DNA of 45,590 bases from an uncultured Clostridia bacterium (GCA_944363555.1 CALVUL010000034.1:1-45590); one strand, 5' to 3'; counted from the first letter of the stretch, positions 7,359 through 15,767 are shown. Notes: generated from the letters alone by a model not told the origin. Numbers and translations: made by a program.

Positions 7359-8185
7359 ATCGCCACCTCGATTTTCTCTTCGAGCGTATTGTAGCGATAG
7401 CCTTCCAGCGCGAAATCGTCCGCCGTGAACGCGTAAAAATCCTTAATATCGGGGTTCATGACGAATTTCGGCGCGGGGAAGGTCGGCTTTTCGAGCATCT
7501 TTTTCACGATGGGGATATGGCGGTCGTATAAATGCGCGTCGGCGATGACGTGCACCAGTTCCCCCGCTTTCAGCCCCGATACCTGCGCCAGCATGTGGAG
7601 CAGCACGGCGTACTGCGCCACGTTCCAGTTGTTTGCCGTCAGAACGTCGTTGCTGCGCTGGTTCAGTATGGCGTTCAGGGTATCCCCCGTAACGTTGAAG
7701 GTCATCGAATAGGCGCAGGGATAGAGGTTCATTTCGTGCAGATCCTCGAAATTGTAGATGTTCGTCATGATGCGGCGGGAGGACGGGTTGTGCTTCAGAT
7801 CGTAAAGCACGCGGTCCACCTGATCGAACTCCCCTTCCTTATAGACGCTCTTTTTTGCCAGCTGGTAGCCGTACGCCTTGCCGATCGATCCGTTTTCGTC
7901 CGCCCAACTGTCCCAGATGTGGGAATGCAGATCGCGGATGTTGTTGGATTTTTTCTGCCAGATCCACAAAATTTCGTCGATACAGCTTTTGAACGCCGTG
8001 CGCCGGTAGGTCAGAACGGGGAATTCCTTTTGCAGATCGTAACGGTTTACGATGCCGAACTTTTTCACCGTGTGCGCCGGCGTGCCGTCCGCCCAGCGGG
8101 GGCGGACGGGCAGATCCTTGTCGGAAAAGCCGCGTTCGATGATCTCCGTACAGGTTTCCTTGAAAATGTTATCCGCTAAACTCAT
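7355..8185 (-). CDS. thyA: Thymidylate synthase
   Basis: 276 aa. It methylates dUMP to dTMP using methylene-tetrahydrofolate. The catalytic cysteine is Cys157 in LYPCAYSMTF; the phosphate-binding Arg is in QRSND (Arg178), the uracil-binding Asn in WNVAQY and the ribose-binding His/Tyr in DAHLYDRH. The family usually has His after the catalytic Cys (PCH), here Ala158, and the downstream Gln is Met, so this is a divergent clostridial-type subgroup. GGAGG precedes the ATG. It follows an SDR gene by 15 nt and overlaps folA by 4 bp, forming SDR-thyA-folA. Confidence 0.95.
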   Translation of the reverse strand: MSLADNIFKETCTEIIERGFSDKDLPVRPRWADGTPAHTVKKFGIVNRYDLQKEFPVLTYRRTAFKSCIDEILWIWQKKSNNIRDLHSHIWDSWADENGSIGKAYGYQLAKKSVYKEGEFDQVDRVLYDLKHNPSSRRIMTNIYNFEDLHEMNLYPCAYSMTFNVTGDTLNAILNQRSNDVLTANNWNVAQYAVLLHMLAQVSGLKAGELVHVIADAHLYDRHIPIVKKMLEKPTFPAPKFVMNPDIKDFYAFTADDFALEGYRYNTLEEKIEVAI

Positions 8186-8200
8186 CGTCTCCTCCCCGCG

Positions 8201-8986
8201 TCAGAACGCGTCCTTCGTCTGTTTTTTCCACCGCCGCGCGATAAAGCGCATACTGATTGCGCGCGGCACGATCTTCATCACGACGTATAAAAACCGGTTG
8301 AAAAACCCCGGGATGCATATCGCCTTGTTCTTTTTTACCGCTTTCAGGCTCTTTGCCGCCACGTAATCGGGGGATTTTGCCGAAAGCCTGCCCCAAAGCC
8401 CCTGATTTTCGATGTCCTTTACGATGTCGGGGCGGGTGGGCACGCCGCCGGGCAATACCGCGGTAACCTTCACCCTGCCTTTGAGTTCCAGCCGCAGGGC
8501 GGTGAAAAAGGAGGTGAGCGCGCCTTTCGTGGCGCTGTAAAGCGCGAAATACGGCATGGGCGTTACCCCCGACATGCTGGAAATCACGACGATCTCCTTC
8601 ATCGGCGCGCCGCGTTTCAGTAAGGCGTGGGTAAGCGAAATCGTCGCTTCCACGTTCACGCGGATCTGAAAGATCGCCTTTTCTTCGGTATAATCCTCGA
8701 AGGCTTTTTGAATATCGACCCCCGCAACGTGGATCGCCCGCTCGAAAACGGCGCCCGCGCCGTCCGCGGCGGCGAGCAGGTTCTTCCTGTCCTCCCCGTC
8801 GGTCAGTTGGCAGGCGACCGCCAGAATGCGGATCGAAGGCGCGATCCGGAACAGTTCTTCTCTGAGCGCGTCGAGTTTTTCCTGCGACCGCCCCGTCAGG
8901 AACAGATCCCAGCCGTTTGCGGCGCACTTTCGCGCGAACGCCTTGCCGATGCCCCCCGTCGCGCCGGAAATAAACGTGTATGCCAT
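8201..8986 (-). CDS. Short-chain dehydrogenase/reductase (SDR)
   Basis: 261 aa starting at the ATG at 8986; the frame runs further upstream but the Rossmann fold begins at once (YTFISGATGGIGKAFARK, the TGxxxGIG motif). Other SDR motifs are the Ser of the catalytic triad in VVISSMSG (near residue 138) and YSATKGAL with catalytic Tyr and Lys (YxxxK). The C-terminus is basic and hydrophobic (FLYVVMKIVPRAISMRF), as in SDRs that bind membranes. There is no ribosome site; the -10 box ends 6 nt before the ATG, so the mRNA should be leaderless. First gene of the SDR-thyA-folA operon. Substrate unknown. Confidence 0.9.
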   Translation of the reverse strand: MAYTFISGATGGIGKAFARKCAANGWDLFLTGRSQEKLDALREELFRIAPSIRILAVACQLTDGEDRKNLLAAADGAGAVFERAIHVAGVDIQKAFEDYTEEKAIFQIRVNVEATISLTHALLKRGAPMKEIVVISSMSGVTPMPYFALYSATKGALTSFFTALRLELKGRVKVTAVLPGGVPTRPDIVKDIENQGLWGRLSAKSPDYVAAKSLKAVKKNKAICIPGFFNRFLYVVMKIVPRAISMRFIARRWKKQTKDAF

Positions 8987-8992
8987 GGTTTT

Positions 8993-9021
8993 ATTATAGC
9001 AAATTATCCCGAAAATGTCGA
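8993..9021 (-). promoter_or_regulatory. Promoter of the SDR-thyA-folA operon (leaderless)
   Basis: Minus-strand TCGACA (9021-9016), 17 bp, TATAAT (8998-8993). Counting 7 nt from the -10 box places the transcript start on the A of the SDR ATG at 8986, so no 5' leader is expected. Confidence 0.75.
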
Positions 9022-9143
9022 CGGATTTTTCAAAGCAACTTGAAAAAGGCATGATCAATGCGCGGCGCAGAGGATAAAATGAACACGATAAAATGTTTGC
9101 GGGCGTTACGGCGAACGGAAAAATCGAGACATTACCCCCTTTG

Positions 9144-9170
9144 CGCCCGCGAAAACGCGGGCGTTTTTTT
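9144..9170 (+). terminator. Orphan plus-strand terminator upstream of the XRE membrane gene
   Basis: CGCCCGCG-AAAA-CGCGGGCG followed by seven T. There is no plus-strand gene immediately upstream (the SDR gene is on the other strand), and the XRE promoter lies downstream, so the transcript it ends is not explained. Confidence 0.8.
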
Positions 9171-9208
9171 ACGCAAATTTTCTTTGCAACGGAAAAACGC
9201 CGGCGATG

Positions 9209-9237
9209 TTGACTTCCGCAAAGAAGACTGATATAAT
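9209..9237 (+). promoter_or_regulatory. Promoter of the XRE membrane regulator
   Basis: TTGACT (9209-9214), 17 bp, TATAAT (9232-9237), expected start near 9244; AAGGAGG at 9248-9254 precedes the ATG at 9262, leaving a short leader. Confidence 0.85.
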
Positions 9238-9261
9238 GATAAAAAGCAAGGAGGCACGGCA

Positions 9262-10914
9262 ATGCGACAACATTCCGTCGGCGCGAAGATCGCGGAACTC
9301 AGGGAAAAACGGCATCTGACGCAGGCGCAGCTTGCCGAAGAACTGCATTTTACCCACCAGACCATCTCCAACTGGGAGCGCGGCGTATCCATGCCCGACC
9401 TCGAAACGGCGGCGAAACTCGCGGAATTTTTCGGCGTTTCCGCAGACGAACTTTTATTCGGCAAGGTCAAAACCGCCCCCGCCCCGACGCCCGCGCCGCC
9501 GAAACTTTACCGCCGCACGGAAAGCGAACCCGTTCCCGCGGCAAACGCGCTGAAAATCCTTTTGCGCGTGTTCGCGGGGTTCGCCGCCGCGGAGATCGTT
9601 CTTTCTTTTTTATCCCTCGTTTTCCCCTCGTTTGCACTGTTCGTCGGGCTGATCCCCGTATTCGTCGTCTCCGCGGGGCTGGCAGGGGTGTATTTCGCCG
9701 CGCTTATCTTATTCTTCTTTGCGAAGGAGTATTCCCGAAACCGCAAGGCGAAACCGTGCTTTTTCATCGGCATTGCGGTATATGTCGCCGTGCTGATCGC
9801 CGCCGCGCTGCACGCTCTTTTGCAGCCGGATTCCGCCGCCGACGGGGACGCGGCGAAATTTTCCGTATTCTACGGCTTTATCGCGCTCGCGGGGCTGGCG
9901 GCGGTTTATTTTTCCGCGCCGTACTTCTTTCAAGAAAACGAGTGCGAATACGCCGCACGCAAAAAATACTTTTACGCCGCCGCGGGCGTACTCGTCTGCA
10001 CGGCGCTTTCCGCGTTTTTTTCCTCCGTCGAAGAAGCGGCGGCGATCATCGATTGGGTCGCCCTCGCCCTTTCGGCTTACGGGATGTTCCTTTTAAACAG
10101 CTGTACGGAAAACAGGACCCGCCTCGTCTGCCGTACGAGCACGCGGCCGCCGCAAGCCGCATGGTTCAAAGACCTGCCCGACGGCGGAACGGAAACTTTG
10201 CCCGTCGTCAACGCGGAAGCGCTCTCCGTCGCCGCGGCGGAACGCGCGCAGGCGGCGCGCGCCCTCGGCGCGAAGGAAACCGCCCCCGCCCCGACCTATA
10301 CAAAGACGGTGATCGCCGAAGAGGAACGCATCCCGCAAAAGGTCCTTTGGATCGCGTTCGGCGCATACGTGTTTTTCGTGTACGTTTTTCCCCTTATCGT
10401 CGGGCCGTTCCGTTCGGACGCGGCTGTGGTCCTTTTGGCGATCGCGATCTGCCTGCCCCATCTCGCACTGTCGGTTTTGTTCGTCCTTTCGAAAGAAAGC
10501 GCGTTTTATCCGCTGTCCTTCGCGCTTGTCGGCGCAGCCGTTTTCGGCGCGGCGGCGTCCTTTCTTTGCTTTTGCGCGCAGATCTTTTTCCCCCGCGAAC
10601 CGACGGAACTGTTTCCCTACGCCCTGCTCGCCGTGCCCATACTCCTGAACTTCCTTACCGTTTTCGGCGCGGCGTTATGCTTTCGCGGCGGCGCGGAATC
10701 GAAAAAAACCAACCTCGCGCTTTCTCTGCTTTTCGCGGCGCTGTCCGCCGGCATACTCGTCTTGTTCCTCGTTTTCGCCTTCGATCCGAATTCCGACCCC
10801 GCCGTGCTTCTTCTCGATTTCTGGGCGAACGGCGCCGTTTTCGCCCTTCTGATCGCCGTAAAAAAACAAAAGACGAAACGCTTTGAAACGACGATCGTGC
10901 GAAAACGCGTATGA
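9262..10914 (+). CDS. XRE-type helix-turn-helix protein with a large polytopic membrane domain
   Basis: 550 aa. Residues ~8-62 form a Cro/CI helix-turn-helix (IAELREKRHLTQAQLAEEL, TISNWERGVSMP, LAEFFGVSADELLFG). After a Pro/Ala-rich linker, residues ~90-290 contain several hydrophobic spans, residues ~290-355 are a soluble segment, and ~360-540 contain further spans, about ten in all, ending in a basic tail. This would tether a DNA-binding head to the membrane. HTH proteins with one or a few membrane spans are common in Clostridia, but such a large membrane part is less usual. Neighbouring genes give no clue to its signal. It has its own promoter and a strong terminator, so it is monocistronic. 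Confidence 0.85.
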   Translation: MRQHSVGAKIAELREKRHLTQAQLAEELHFTHQTISNWERGVSMPDLETAAKLAEFFGVSADELLFGKVKTAPAPTPAPPKLYRRTESEPVPAANALKILLRVFAGFAAAEIVLSFLSLVFPSFALFVGLIPVFVVSAGLAGVYFAALILFFFAKEYSRNRKAKPCFFIGIAVYVAVLIAAALHALLQPDSAADGDAAKFSVFYGFIALAGLAAVYFSAPYFFQENECEYAARKKYFYAAAGVLVCTALSAFFSSVEEAAAIIDWVALALSAYGMFLLNSCTENRTRLVCRTSTRPPQAAWFKDLPDGGTETLPVVNAEALSVAAAERAQAARALGAKETAPAPTYTKTVIAEEERIPQKVLWIAFGAYVFFVYVFPLIVGPFRSDAAVVLLAIAICLPHLALSVLFVLSKESAFYPLSFALVGAAVFGAAASFLCFCAQIFFPREPTELFPYALLAVPILLNFLTVFGAALCFRGGAESKKTNLALSLLFAALSAGILVLFLVFAFDPNSDPAVLLLDFWANGAVFALLIAVKKQKTKRFETTIVRKRV

Positions 10915-10942
10915 ACCTTCTGCCGCCTTCCGGCAAAACGGA

Positions 10943-10977
10943 AGCGGGGCGCCCGTTTGAAGGGCGCCCCGCTTTTT
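10943..10977. terminator. Strong terminator after the XRE membrane gene (faces nfnB)
   Basis: AGCGGGGCGCCC / GGGCGCCCCGCT, a 12-bp stem with a GTTTGAA loop and TTTTT on the plus strand. It lies between two convergent genes and may serve both. Confidence 0.88.
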
Positions 10978-10987
10978 ATCTTTCCTT

Positions 10988-12376
10988 TTATTTCGCGTTT
11001 TTCAGTTGTTCGTCGATGGCGTTCGCGGCGGTTTTGCCCGCACCCATCGCCAGAATGACCGTCGCCGCGCCGGTAACGGCGTCGCCGCCGGCGTAAACGC
11101 CCTTGCGGGAAGTCAGCCCGTTTTCATCCACGATGATGCCCCCCCACTTTTCCGTTTCCAACCCCGCCGTCGTAGACTTGATAAGGGGATTGGGCGACGT
11201 GCCGATCGCCATGATCACGCAGTCCGCCTCCAAAACGAAGTTGCTGCCCTCTTTTTCCACGGGGCGGCGGCGGCCCGATTCGTCGGGTTCGCCGAGGGTC
11301 ATCTCCACGCACTCGACGCCCTTCACGAAATCCTGTTCGTCGGCGAGGATCTTCACGGGGTTGCTGAGCAGCCTGAACACCACGCCCTCTTCCTTGGCGT
11401 GCTCCACCTCCTCCGCGCGGGCGGGCAGTTCGGCTTCCGAACGGCGGTAAACGATATATACGTTTTCCGCGCCCAGCCGCTTGGCGCAGCGCGCCGCGTC
11501 CATCGCCACGTTGCCGCCGCCGACCACCGCCACGCTCTTCGCGCGCATGACGGGCGTGTCGCTGTCTTCGCGGTAAGCTTTCATCAGGTTCACGCGGGTC
11601 AAAAACTCGTTTGCGGAATACACGCCCTTGGCGTTTTCCCCCTCGATGTTCATAAACCGCGGCAAACCCGCGCCGCTGCCGATGAACACCGCCTCGTAGC
11701 CCATATCGAAAAGTTCGTCGACGGAAAGCACCTTGCCGATGACCATATCGGTTTCCACCTCGACGCCGAGCGCCTTCAACCCCTCGATCTCTTTTTCCAC
11801 GATGATTTTGGGCAGACGGAATTCGGGGCTGCCGTACACCAGCACGCCGCCGGCGGTATGCAGCGCCTCGAGCACCGTAACGGCGTAGCCCTTCTTCGCC
11901 AGATCGCCGGCGCAGGTCAGCCCGCTCGGTCCCGAACCGACGACGGCGACTTTATGCCCGTTGGGAACGGGGCGGACGGGGGCGGTTTTGCAATGCGCGT
12001 TGTGGTAATCCGCCACGAACCGTTCCAGCCGCCCGATGGCGACGGGTTCACCCTTGATGCCGCGCACGCACTTCGCCTCGCACTGCGTTTCCTGCGGGCA
12101 TACCCTGCCGCAAACGGCGGGCAGAGAACTCGACTGACCGATAATTTGATACGCGCCCTCGAAATCCCGCGCGGCGACCCTTTCGATAAACGCGGGGATG
12201 TCGATCTGCACGGGGCAGCCGCCCACGCAGGGTTTATGTTTGCAATGCAAACAGCGCTGCGCCTCGTCCACCGCCTGTTCTTCGGTATAACCGAGGGCGA
12301 CTTCCGAAAAATTCTTGTTTCTCTCTTCCGCGCTCTGCACGGGCATTTCGTTCTTTTTCAGCGACATGTTTGGCAT
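10988..12376 (-). CDS. nfnB: NADPH-binding large subunit of NADH-dependent ferredoxin:NADP+ oxidoreductase (glutamate synthase small-subunit-like)
   Basis: 462 aa flavoprotein. The N-terminal region has the two Cys clusters for [4Fe-4S] centres (CLHCKHKPCVGGCP; CGRVCPQETQCEAKC). The FAD fold begins at KVAVVGSGPSGLTCAGDLA, an NADPH fold at SVAVVGGGNVAMDAARCA, and GVYAGGDAVTGAATV is the second FAD motif. The protein is homologous to GltD, but the gene directly before it is the NfnA-type subunit with a 1-nt gap, so it belongs to the electron-bifurcating Nfn transhydrogenase that couples NADH, ferredoxin and NADP+. AGGAGG inside the nfnA 3' end serves its start. A sulphide dehydrogenase (SudA) reading is the alternative for this pair. 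Confidence 0.9.
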   Translation of the reverse strand: MPNMSLKKNEMPVQSAEERNKNFSEVALGYTEEQAVDEAQRCLHCKHKPCVGGCPVQIDIPAFIERVAARDFEGAYQIIGQSSSLPAVCGRVCPQETQCEAKCVRGIKGEPVAIGRLERFVADYHNAHCKTAPVRPVPNGHKVAVVGSGPSGLTCAGDLAKKGYAVTVLEALHTAGGVLVYGSPEFRLPKIIVEKEIEGLKALGVEVETDMVIGKVLSVDELFDMGYEAVFIGSGAGLPRFMNIEGENAKGVYSANEFLTRVNLMKAYREDSDTPVMRAKSVAVVGGGNVAMDAARCAKRLGAENVYIVYRRSEAELPARAEEVEHAKEEGVVFRLLSNPVKILADEQDFVKGVECVEMTLGEPDESGRRRPVEKEGSNFVLEADCVIMAIGTSPNPLIKSTTAGLETEKWGGIIVDENGLTSRKGVYAGGDAVTGAATVILAMGAGKTAANAIDEQLKNAK

Positions 12377-12377
12377 G

Positions 12378-13220
12378 TTATTTTACCTCCTGTTTGAAGA
12401 GATTGCAGGTCTTTTCGTGCGCGCGGCGTTCGAAATCGCGGTACATCGCGGCGCGTTTCATCGCCTCGTCGAAATCCACTTCGTGCCCGTCGAAATCCGG
12501 CCCGTCCACGCAGGCGAACTTCGTTTTGCCGCCCACCGTCAGGCGGCAGCCGCCGCACATCCCCGTGCCGTCGATCATGATCGGGTTCATGGAAACCACC
12601 GTTTTGATCCCGTATTCCTTCGTCAGTTTGCAGACGAATTTCATCATGACGAGCGGGCCGATGGCGATGACCTCGTCGTATTTTTCCCCGCTTTCGACGA
12701 GTTTTTTCAGCGCGTCGGTAACCAGCCCCTTTTCGCCGTAACTGCCGTCGTCGGTAACGACGACGTATTTATCGCTCGCCGCGCGGAACTCCTTTTCCAA
12801 AATGACGAGATCCTTATTGCGGAACCCGACGACGGAATGCACCTGTGCGCCGAGTTCGTGCAGTTTTTTGGCGACGGGATAAGCGATGGCGCACCCCACG
12901 CCCCCGCCGATGACCGCGACTTTTTTCAAGCCGTCCAGATGCGACGGCGTGCCCAGCGGACCAACGAAATCGCGTATATATTCCCCTTCTTTCAAACGGT
13001 TGAGTTTTTCCGTCGTCGCGCCGACGATCTGGAAAATAATGCTGATTGTGCCCTTCTCGCGGTCGTAATCGGCGACCGTCAAGGGGATGCGCTCCCCGTT
13101 TTCGTCCACCCGCAGGATGACGAACTGCCCGGGCTGCGCCTTTTTGGCGATAAAGGGGGCTGCAACCTCCATCAGCGTAACCGTGGGGTTGAGTTCCTCT
13201 TTTCTGACAATTTTGTACAT
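12378..13220 (-). CDS. nfnA: Ferredoxin-NADP+ reductase-like NADH-binding subunit of Nfn
   Basis: 280 aa from the ATG at 13220, which has GGGAG upstream; the open frame goes 14 codons further but without a ribosome site. It has an FAD domain (PGQFVILRVDENGERIPLTVAD, residues ~30-50), an NAD-binding domain (KVAVIGGGVGCAIAYPVAKKL) and a C-terminal [2Fe-2S] motif DGTGMCGGCRLTV...FACVDGPDFDGH. This is the layout of NfnA, SudB and PyrK-like proteins. Its partner follows with one nucleotide between stop and start. Together they balance NADH, NADPH and ferredoxin in fermentative anaerobes. Confidence 0.9.
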   Translation of the reverse strand: MYKIVRKEELNPTVTLMEVAAPFIAKKAQPGQFVILRVDENGERIPLTVADYDREKGTISIIFQIVGATTEKLNRLKEGEYIRDFVGPLGTPSHLDGLKKVAVIGGGVGCAIAYPVAKKLHELGAQVHSVVGFRNKDLVILEKEFRAASDKYVVVTDDGSYGEKGLVTDALKKLVESGEKYDEVIAIGPLVMMKFVCKLTKEYGIKTVVSMNPIMIDGTGMCGGCRLTVGGKTKFACVDGPDFDGHEVDFDEAMKRAAMYRDFERRAHEKTCNLFKQEVK

Positions 13221-13250
13221 GGTGTTTCTCCCTTTCCTTGCGTTGTTTCT

Positions 13251-13279
13251 ATTGTATAACAATTTTGCCCGTTTGGCAA
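13251..13279 (-). promoter_or_regulatory. Promoter of nfnAB
   Basis: Minus-strand TTGCCA (13279-13274), 17 bp, TACAAT (13256-13251); start expected near 13244, followed by GGGAG and the nfnA ATG at 13220. Confidence 0.7.
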
Positions 13280-13300
13280 TCTTTTTTACGCCGCGGGCGG

Positions 13301-13330
13301 CAAAACGCCGCGGAAAAACTTTCCGCGGCG
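13301..13330 (-). terminator. Terminator of the natAB-ybaK operon
   Basis: CGCCGCGGAAA / TTTCCGCGGCG (13306-13330), loop of 3 nt, with TTTT on the minus strand, 22 nt beyond the ybaK-like stop. Confidence 0.8.
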
Positions 13331-13352
13331 GAAATCGGCTGCAACCGCGCGA

Positions 13353-13817
13353 TCAGACGAGGCGGCAGACATCCGTCCACGCGCCGCCGGTGAACCGTTC
13401 CAGTTCTTCCGGCGTCATTTCCGCGGCGCTGTTGGCGCTGCCGCAGGCGGGGAAAACGGTATCGAATCGCTTCAGCCCCGTATCGAGGAAGATCTTCACC
13501 CCCTCGTTCACGCCGAAGGGACACACGCCGCCTACGGGGTAGCCGACGATCCTTTCCACGTCCGCCGCGGGGATCATGCGCGCCTTTTCGCCGAACGCCG
13601 CTTTGAATTTCGCGTTGTCGATCTTCGTATCCCCCGCCGCCACGACGACGATCGGCCCCTCTTTCAGCAAAAAGGACATCGTTTTGGCGATGCGCGAAGG
13701 CGTTGTGGAAAGCGCCGCCGCGGCGAGTTCCACCGTGGCGCTGGAAACGGGAAATTCCCTTACGCGCCCTTCCGCCCCGAAAGCGGATAAAAACTTTTTC
13801 ACTCTGTCCGAAGACAT
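13353..13817 (-). CDS. YbaK/EbsC-family aminoacyl-tRNA deacylase-like protein
   Basis: 154 aa, the length of single-domain YbaK/ProX proteins, which hydrolyse wrongly charged tRNA in trans. Visible family features are IAKTMSFLLKEGPIVVVAAGDTKID, with the conserved Lys, and GGVCPFGVNEGVKIFLDTGLKRFDTVFPACGSANSA, the binding-pocket loop. It starts 7 nt after natB stops; its AGGAGG site is formed by the last two sense codons of natB, so it is translationally coupled to the exporter. The link to an ABC exporter has no obvious logic. Which tRNA it edits cannot be seen. Confidence 0.88.
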   Translation of the reverse strand: MSSDRVKKFLSAFGAEGRVREFPVSSATVELAAAALSTTPSRIAKTMSFLLKEGPIVVVAAGDTKIDNAKFKAAFGEKARMIPAADVERIVGYPVGGVCPFGVNEGVKIFLDTGLKRFDTVFPACGSANSAAEMTPEELERFTGGAWTDVCRLV

Positions 13818-13824
13818 GCCCCTT

Positions 13825-14985
13825 TTACCTCCTGAACATGATTTTTTCGCTTTTGAACATGCGGGTGAGCAGCCACACCAAAAGCCCCGTATAGACGAAA
13901 TTTGCGATCATCGCAACCGCCAGATTGAGCGCGACGGCGGAAAAAGAGAACACCGCGTTGATGGACTGCACGCTGTTATACAGCGGGATCAGATAAAGCC
14001 ATACGCTTGCCGGCGCGCCGTCGCCGAACATGCAGGTTACGCTCAAAAGCACGTTGACGATCATCAGCGGCGTAACGTAAGCCGTAGCCTCCTTCACGCT
14101 CTTGGCGAACGCGGAGACGACCGAGATGAGCGCCACCGTTAAAAGCACGGTGGAAACCACCACGCCGAGCAGGGCGAAATAATCGCCCGCGGAATAAATT
14201 CCCGCGCTGACGTCCGCCCCGCCCATCATCTTGGGCAGACTTAAAATGATACCGATAAAGGAAGACAGCCCCGAAAGCACGGCGATGATGCTGAGCGCGA
14301 AGATCTTGCCCACGGCCACGCCCGCGCGGGAAACGGGGGTAACGAGCAGCGTGGCGAAGGTGCCGCGCTCCTTTTCCCCCGCAATCGATTCCGGCGCCAC
14401 GGACATCGCCCCCGAAAAGATGAACACCATCATCAGCATGGGCATGAGCATGGAAAAGATCATGCTCGTCATATCCCGTTCGGTGGCGAGGTTGTATTCC
14501 ACGCCGGAAAGAGGGCTGTTGATATCGTATTTGTTTTCGCCGATAAATTCGTATTCGCTTAAAAGCGAACTGACCAGCGTATACGCGGAGGAGGAATTGC
14601 TTTCCGTCGCGTTGTAATAAATTTCCACGTTGGGCGCGGGCAGGCTTTCCGCGGGTTTTTCGTTGGAAAAATTTTCGGGGAACACGATGAAAAGATCCTT
14701 TTCCCCGTTCTTCACTGCCGCTTTGGCGGCTTCGGCGTCCTCCGCCGCGACGCTCTCGGTTTCGACGACCCCGTCAAAGAGCGGCGCGACGGCGTCCGGC
14801 ATATCCTGCACGTACGCCGTGGGGGCGCGCTCCTCCCCGCCGATAAGCCCCTGCATGCCGTCCCCCATGAAAGAATACACGAGGTAGATCAGAAGCCCGG
14901 GCAGAATGAGGGTGCCTATGATCATGCGCTTGTCTTTAAAAAAGCGCAGCAGTTCCTTTTTGAATACGGGCAGCCAGCCTTTCAT
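13825..14985 (-). CDS. ABC-2 type permease, NatB-like
   Basis: 386 aa. One N-terminal membrane span (IIGTLILPGLLIYLVYSFM, ~22-40), a large extracytoplasmic loop (residues ~45-190) and a cluster of five hydrophobic segments in the C-terminal half (FSMLMPMLMMVFIFSGAMSV onward), which is the ABC-2 layout. IAGEKERGTFATLLVTP is the family hallmark near the coupling helix. Length and architecture match NatB of Bacillus, the permease of a sodium exporter. The start overlaps the ATPase stop by 4 bp (ATGA). Substrate inferred from family only. Confidence 0.87.
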   Translation of the reverse strand: MKGWLPVFKKELLRFFKDKRMIIGTLILPGLLIYLVYSFMGDGMQGLIGGEERAPTAYVQDMPDAVAPLFDGVVETESVAAEDAEAAKAAVKNGEKDLFIVFPENFSNEKPAESLPAPNVEIYYNATESNSSSAYTLVSSLLSEYEFIGENKYDINSPLSGVEYNLATERDMTSMIFSMLMPMLMMVFIFSGAMSVAPESIAGEKERGTFATLLVTPVSRAGVAVGKIFALSIIAVLSGLSSFIGIILSLPKMMGGADVSAGIYSAGDYFALLGVVVSTVLLTVALISVVSAFAKSVKEATAYVTPLMIVNVLLSVTCMFGDGAPASVWLYLIPLYNSVQSINAVFSFSAVALNLAVAMIANFVYTGLLVWLLTRMFKSEKIMFRR

Positions 14986-15767
14986 GCCGTTTCCCCCTTC
15001 GCCCTGCGGCTTTCGGAATACATTTCGAAAAATCTGTCTTCCATGCTCATTGCCCCGCGCACTTCGTCAAGCGCGCCGTCGGCGTACAGTTTCCCGTCGA
15101 TGATCACCCCCACGCGGTCGCAGATCTTTTCCACCAGCGAAAAGATGTGGGTGGAAACGATCACGCATTTGCCGAGGGATTTTTGTTCCAGCAGAAAATC
15201 CGTTACCGTTTTGGCGGTGATGACGTCCAGCCCGTTGGTCGGCTCGTCGAAAATGATGACGGCGGGATCGTGCACGATGGCGATGACGATGGAAACCTTC
15301 TGTTTCATACCCGTGGAAAGATCGGCGATCTTCACTTCCGCAAACCTGTCGATGCCGAATTTGGCGAAAAGGTCTTTTTTGCGCGCGTCGCGCACGCTTT
15401 CTTCGATGCCGTGCAGTTCGCTGAAATAATCGAACATGTAATTGGGGGTGAAAAACTCTTCGAGTTTCAGTTCGCTCGTTAAAAAGCCGATCTCGCGGCG
15501 CACTTTATCCGGCTCTTTCACGACGCTCGCGCCGCCGACGAAGGCGTCCCCTTCGTCGGGGCGGATCAGCGTGGACAAAATGCGCAGACACGTCGTTTTG
15601 CCCGCCCCGTTGGGGCCGAGCAGCCCGTACACCTCCCCTGCGTAAGCCTTGAAGGAAAGATCGTCGAGCGCCACTTTCACGCGGCTGTCGGTTCTTTCGA
15701 TCTTCCGCTGTTTTGCGGACAAAGTAAAGGTCTTTTTCAGCCCCTGTACGTTTAATACTTCCTGCAT
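14982..15767 (-). CDS. ABC transporter ATP-binding protein, NatA-like
   Basis: 261 aa from ATG 15767, which has AAGGAG 5 nt upstream; 18 extra in-frame codons upstream lack a ribosome site. Walker A GPNGAGKTT, Q-loop in GFLTSELKLEE, signature LSTGMKQKVSI, Walker B VIIFDEPTNGLD and the switch His in STHIFSLVE are all present. It is followed, with a 4-bp overlap, by a NatB-like permease, so the pair forms an exporter at the cytoplasmic membrane. Two minus-strand promoters precede it, one overlapped by a perfect 22-bp palindrome. A small divergent XRE gene is the likely regulator. Confidence 0.92.
   Translation of the reverse strand: MQEVLNVQGLKKTFTLSAKQRKIERTDSRVKVALDDLSFKAYAGEVYGLLGPNGAGKTTCLRILSTLIRPDEGDAFVGGASVVKEPDKVRREIGFLTSELKLEEFFTPNYMFDYFSELHGIEESVRDARKKDLFAKFGIDRFAEVKIADLSTGMKQKVSIVIAIVHDPAVIIFDEPTNGLDVITAKTVTDFLLEQKSLGKCVIVSTHIFSLVEKICDRVGVIIDGKLYADGALDEVRGAMSMEDRFFEMYSESRRAKGETA

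Noticed and set aside
10988-12376. Glutamate synthase small subunit (gltD) call
   Set aside because: The neighbour is an NfnA/SudB-type subunit, not a glutamate synthase large subunit, so Nfn-type transhydrogenase is the better reading.
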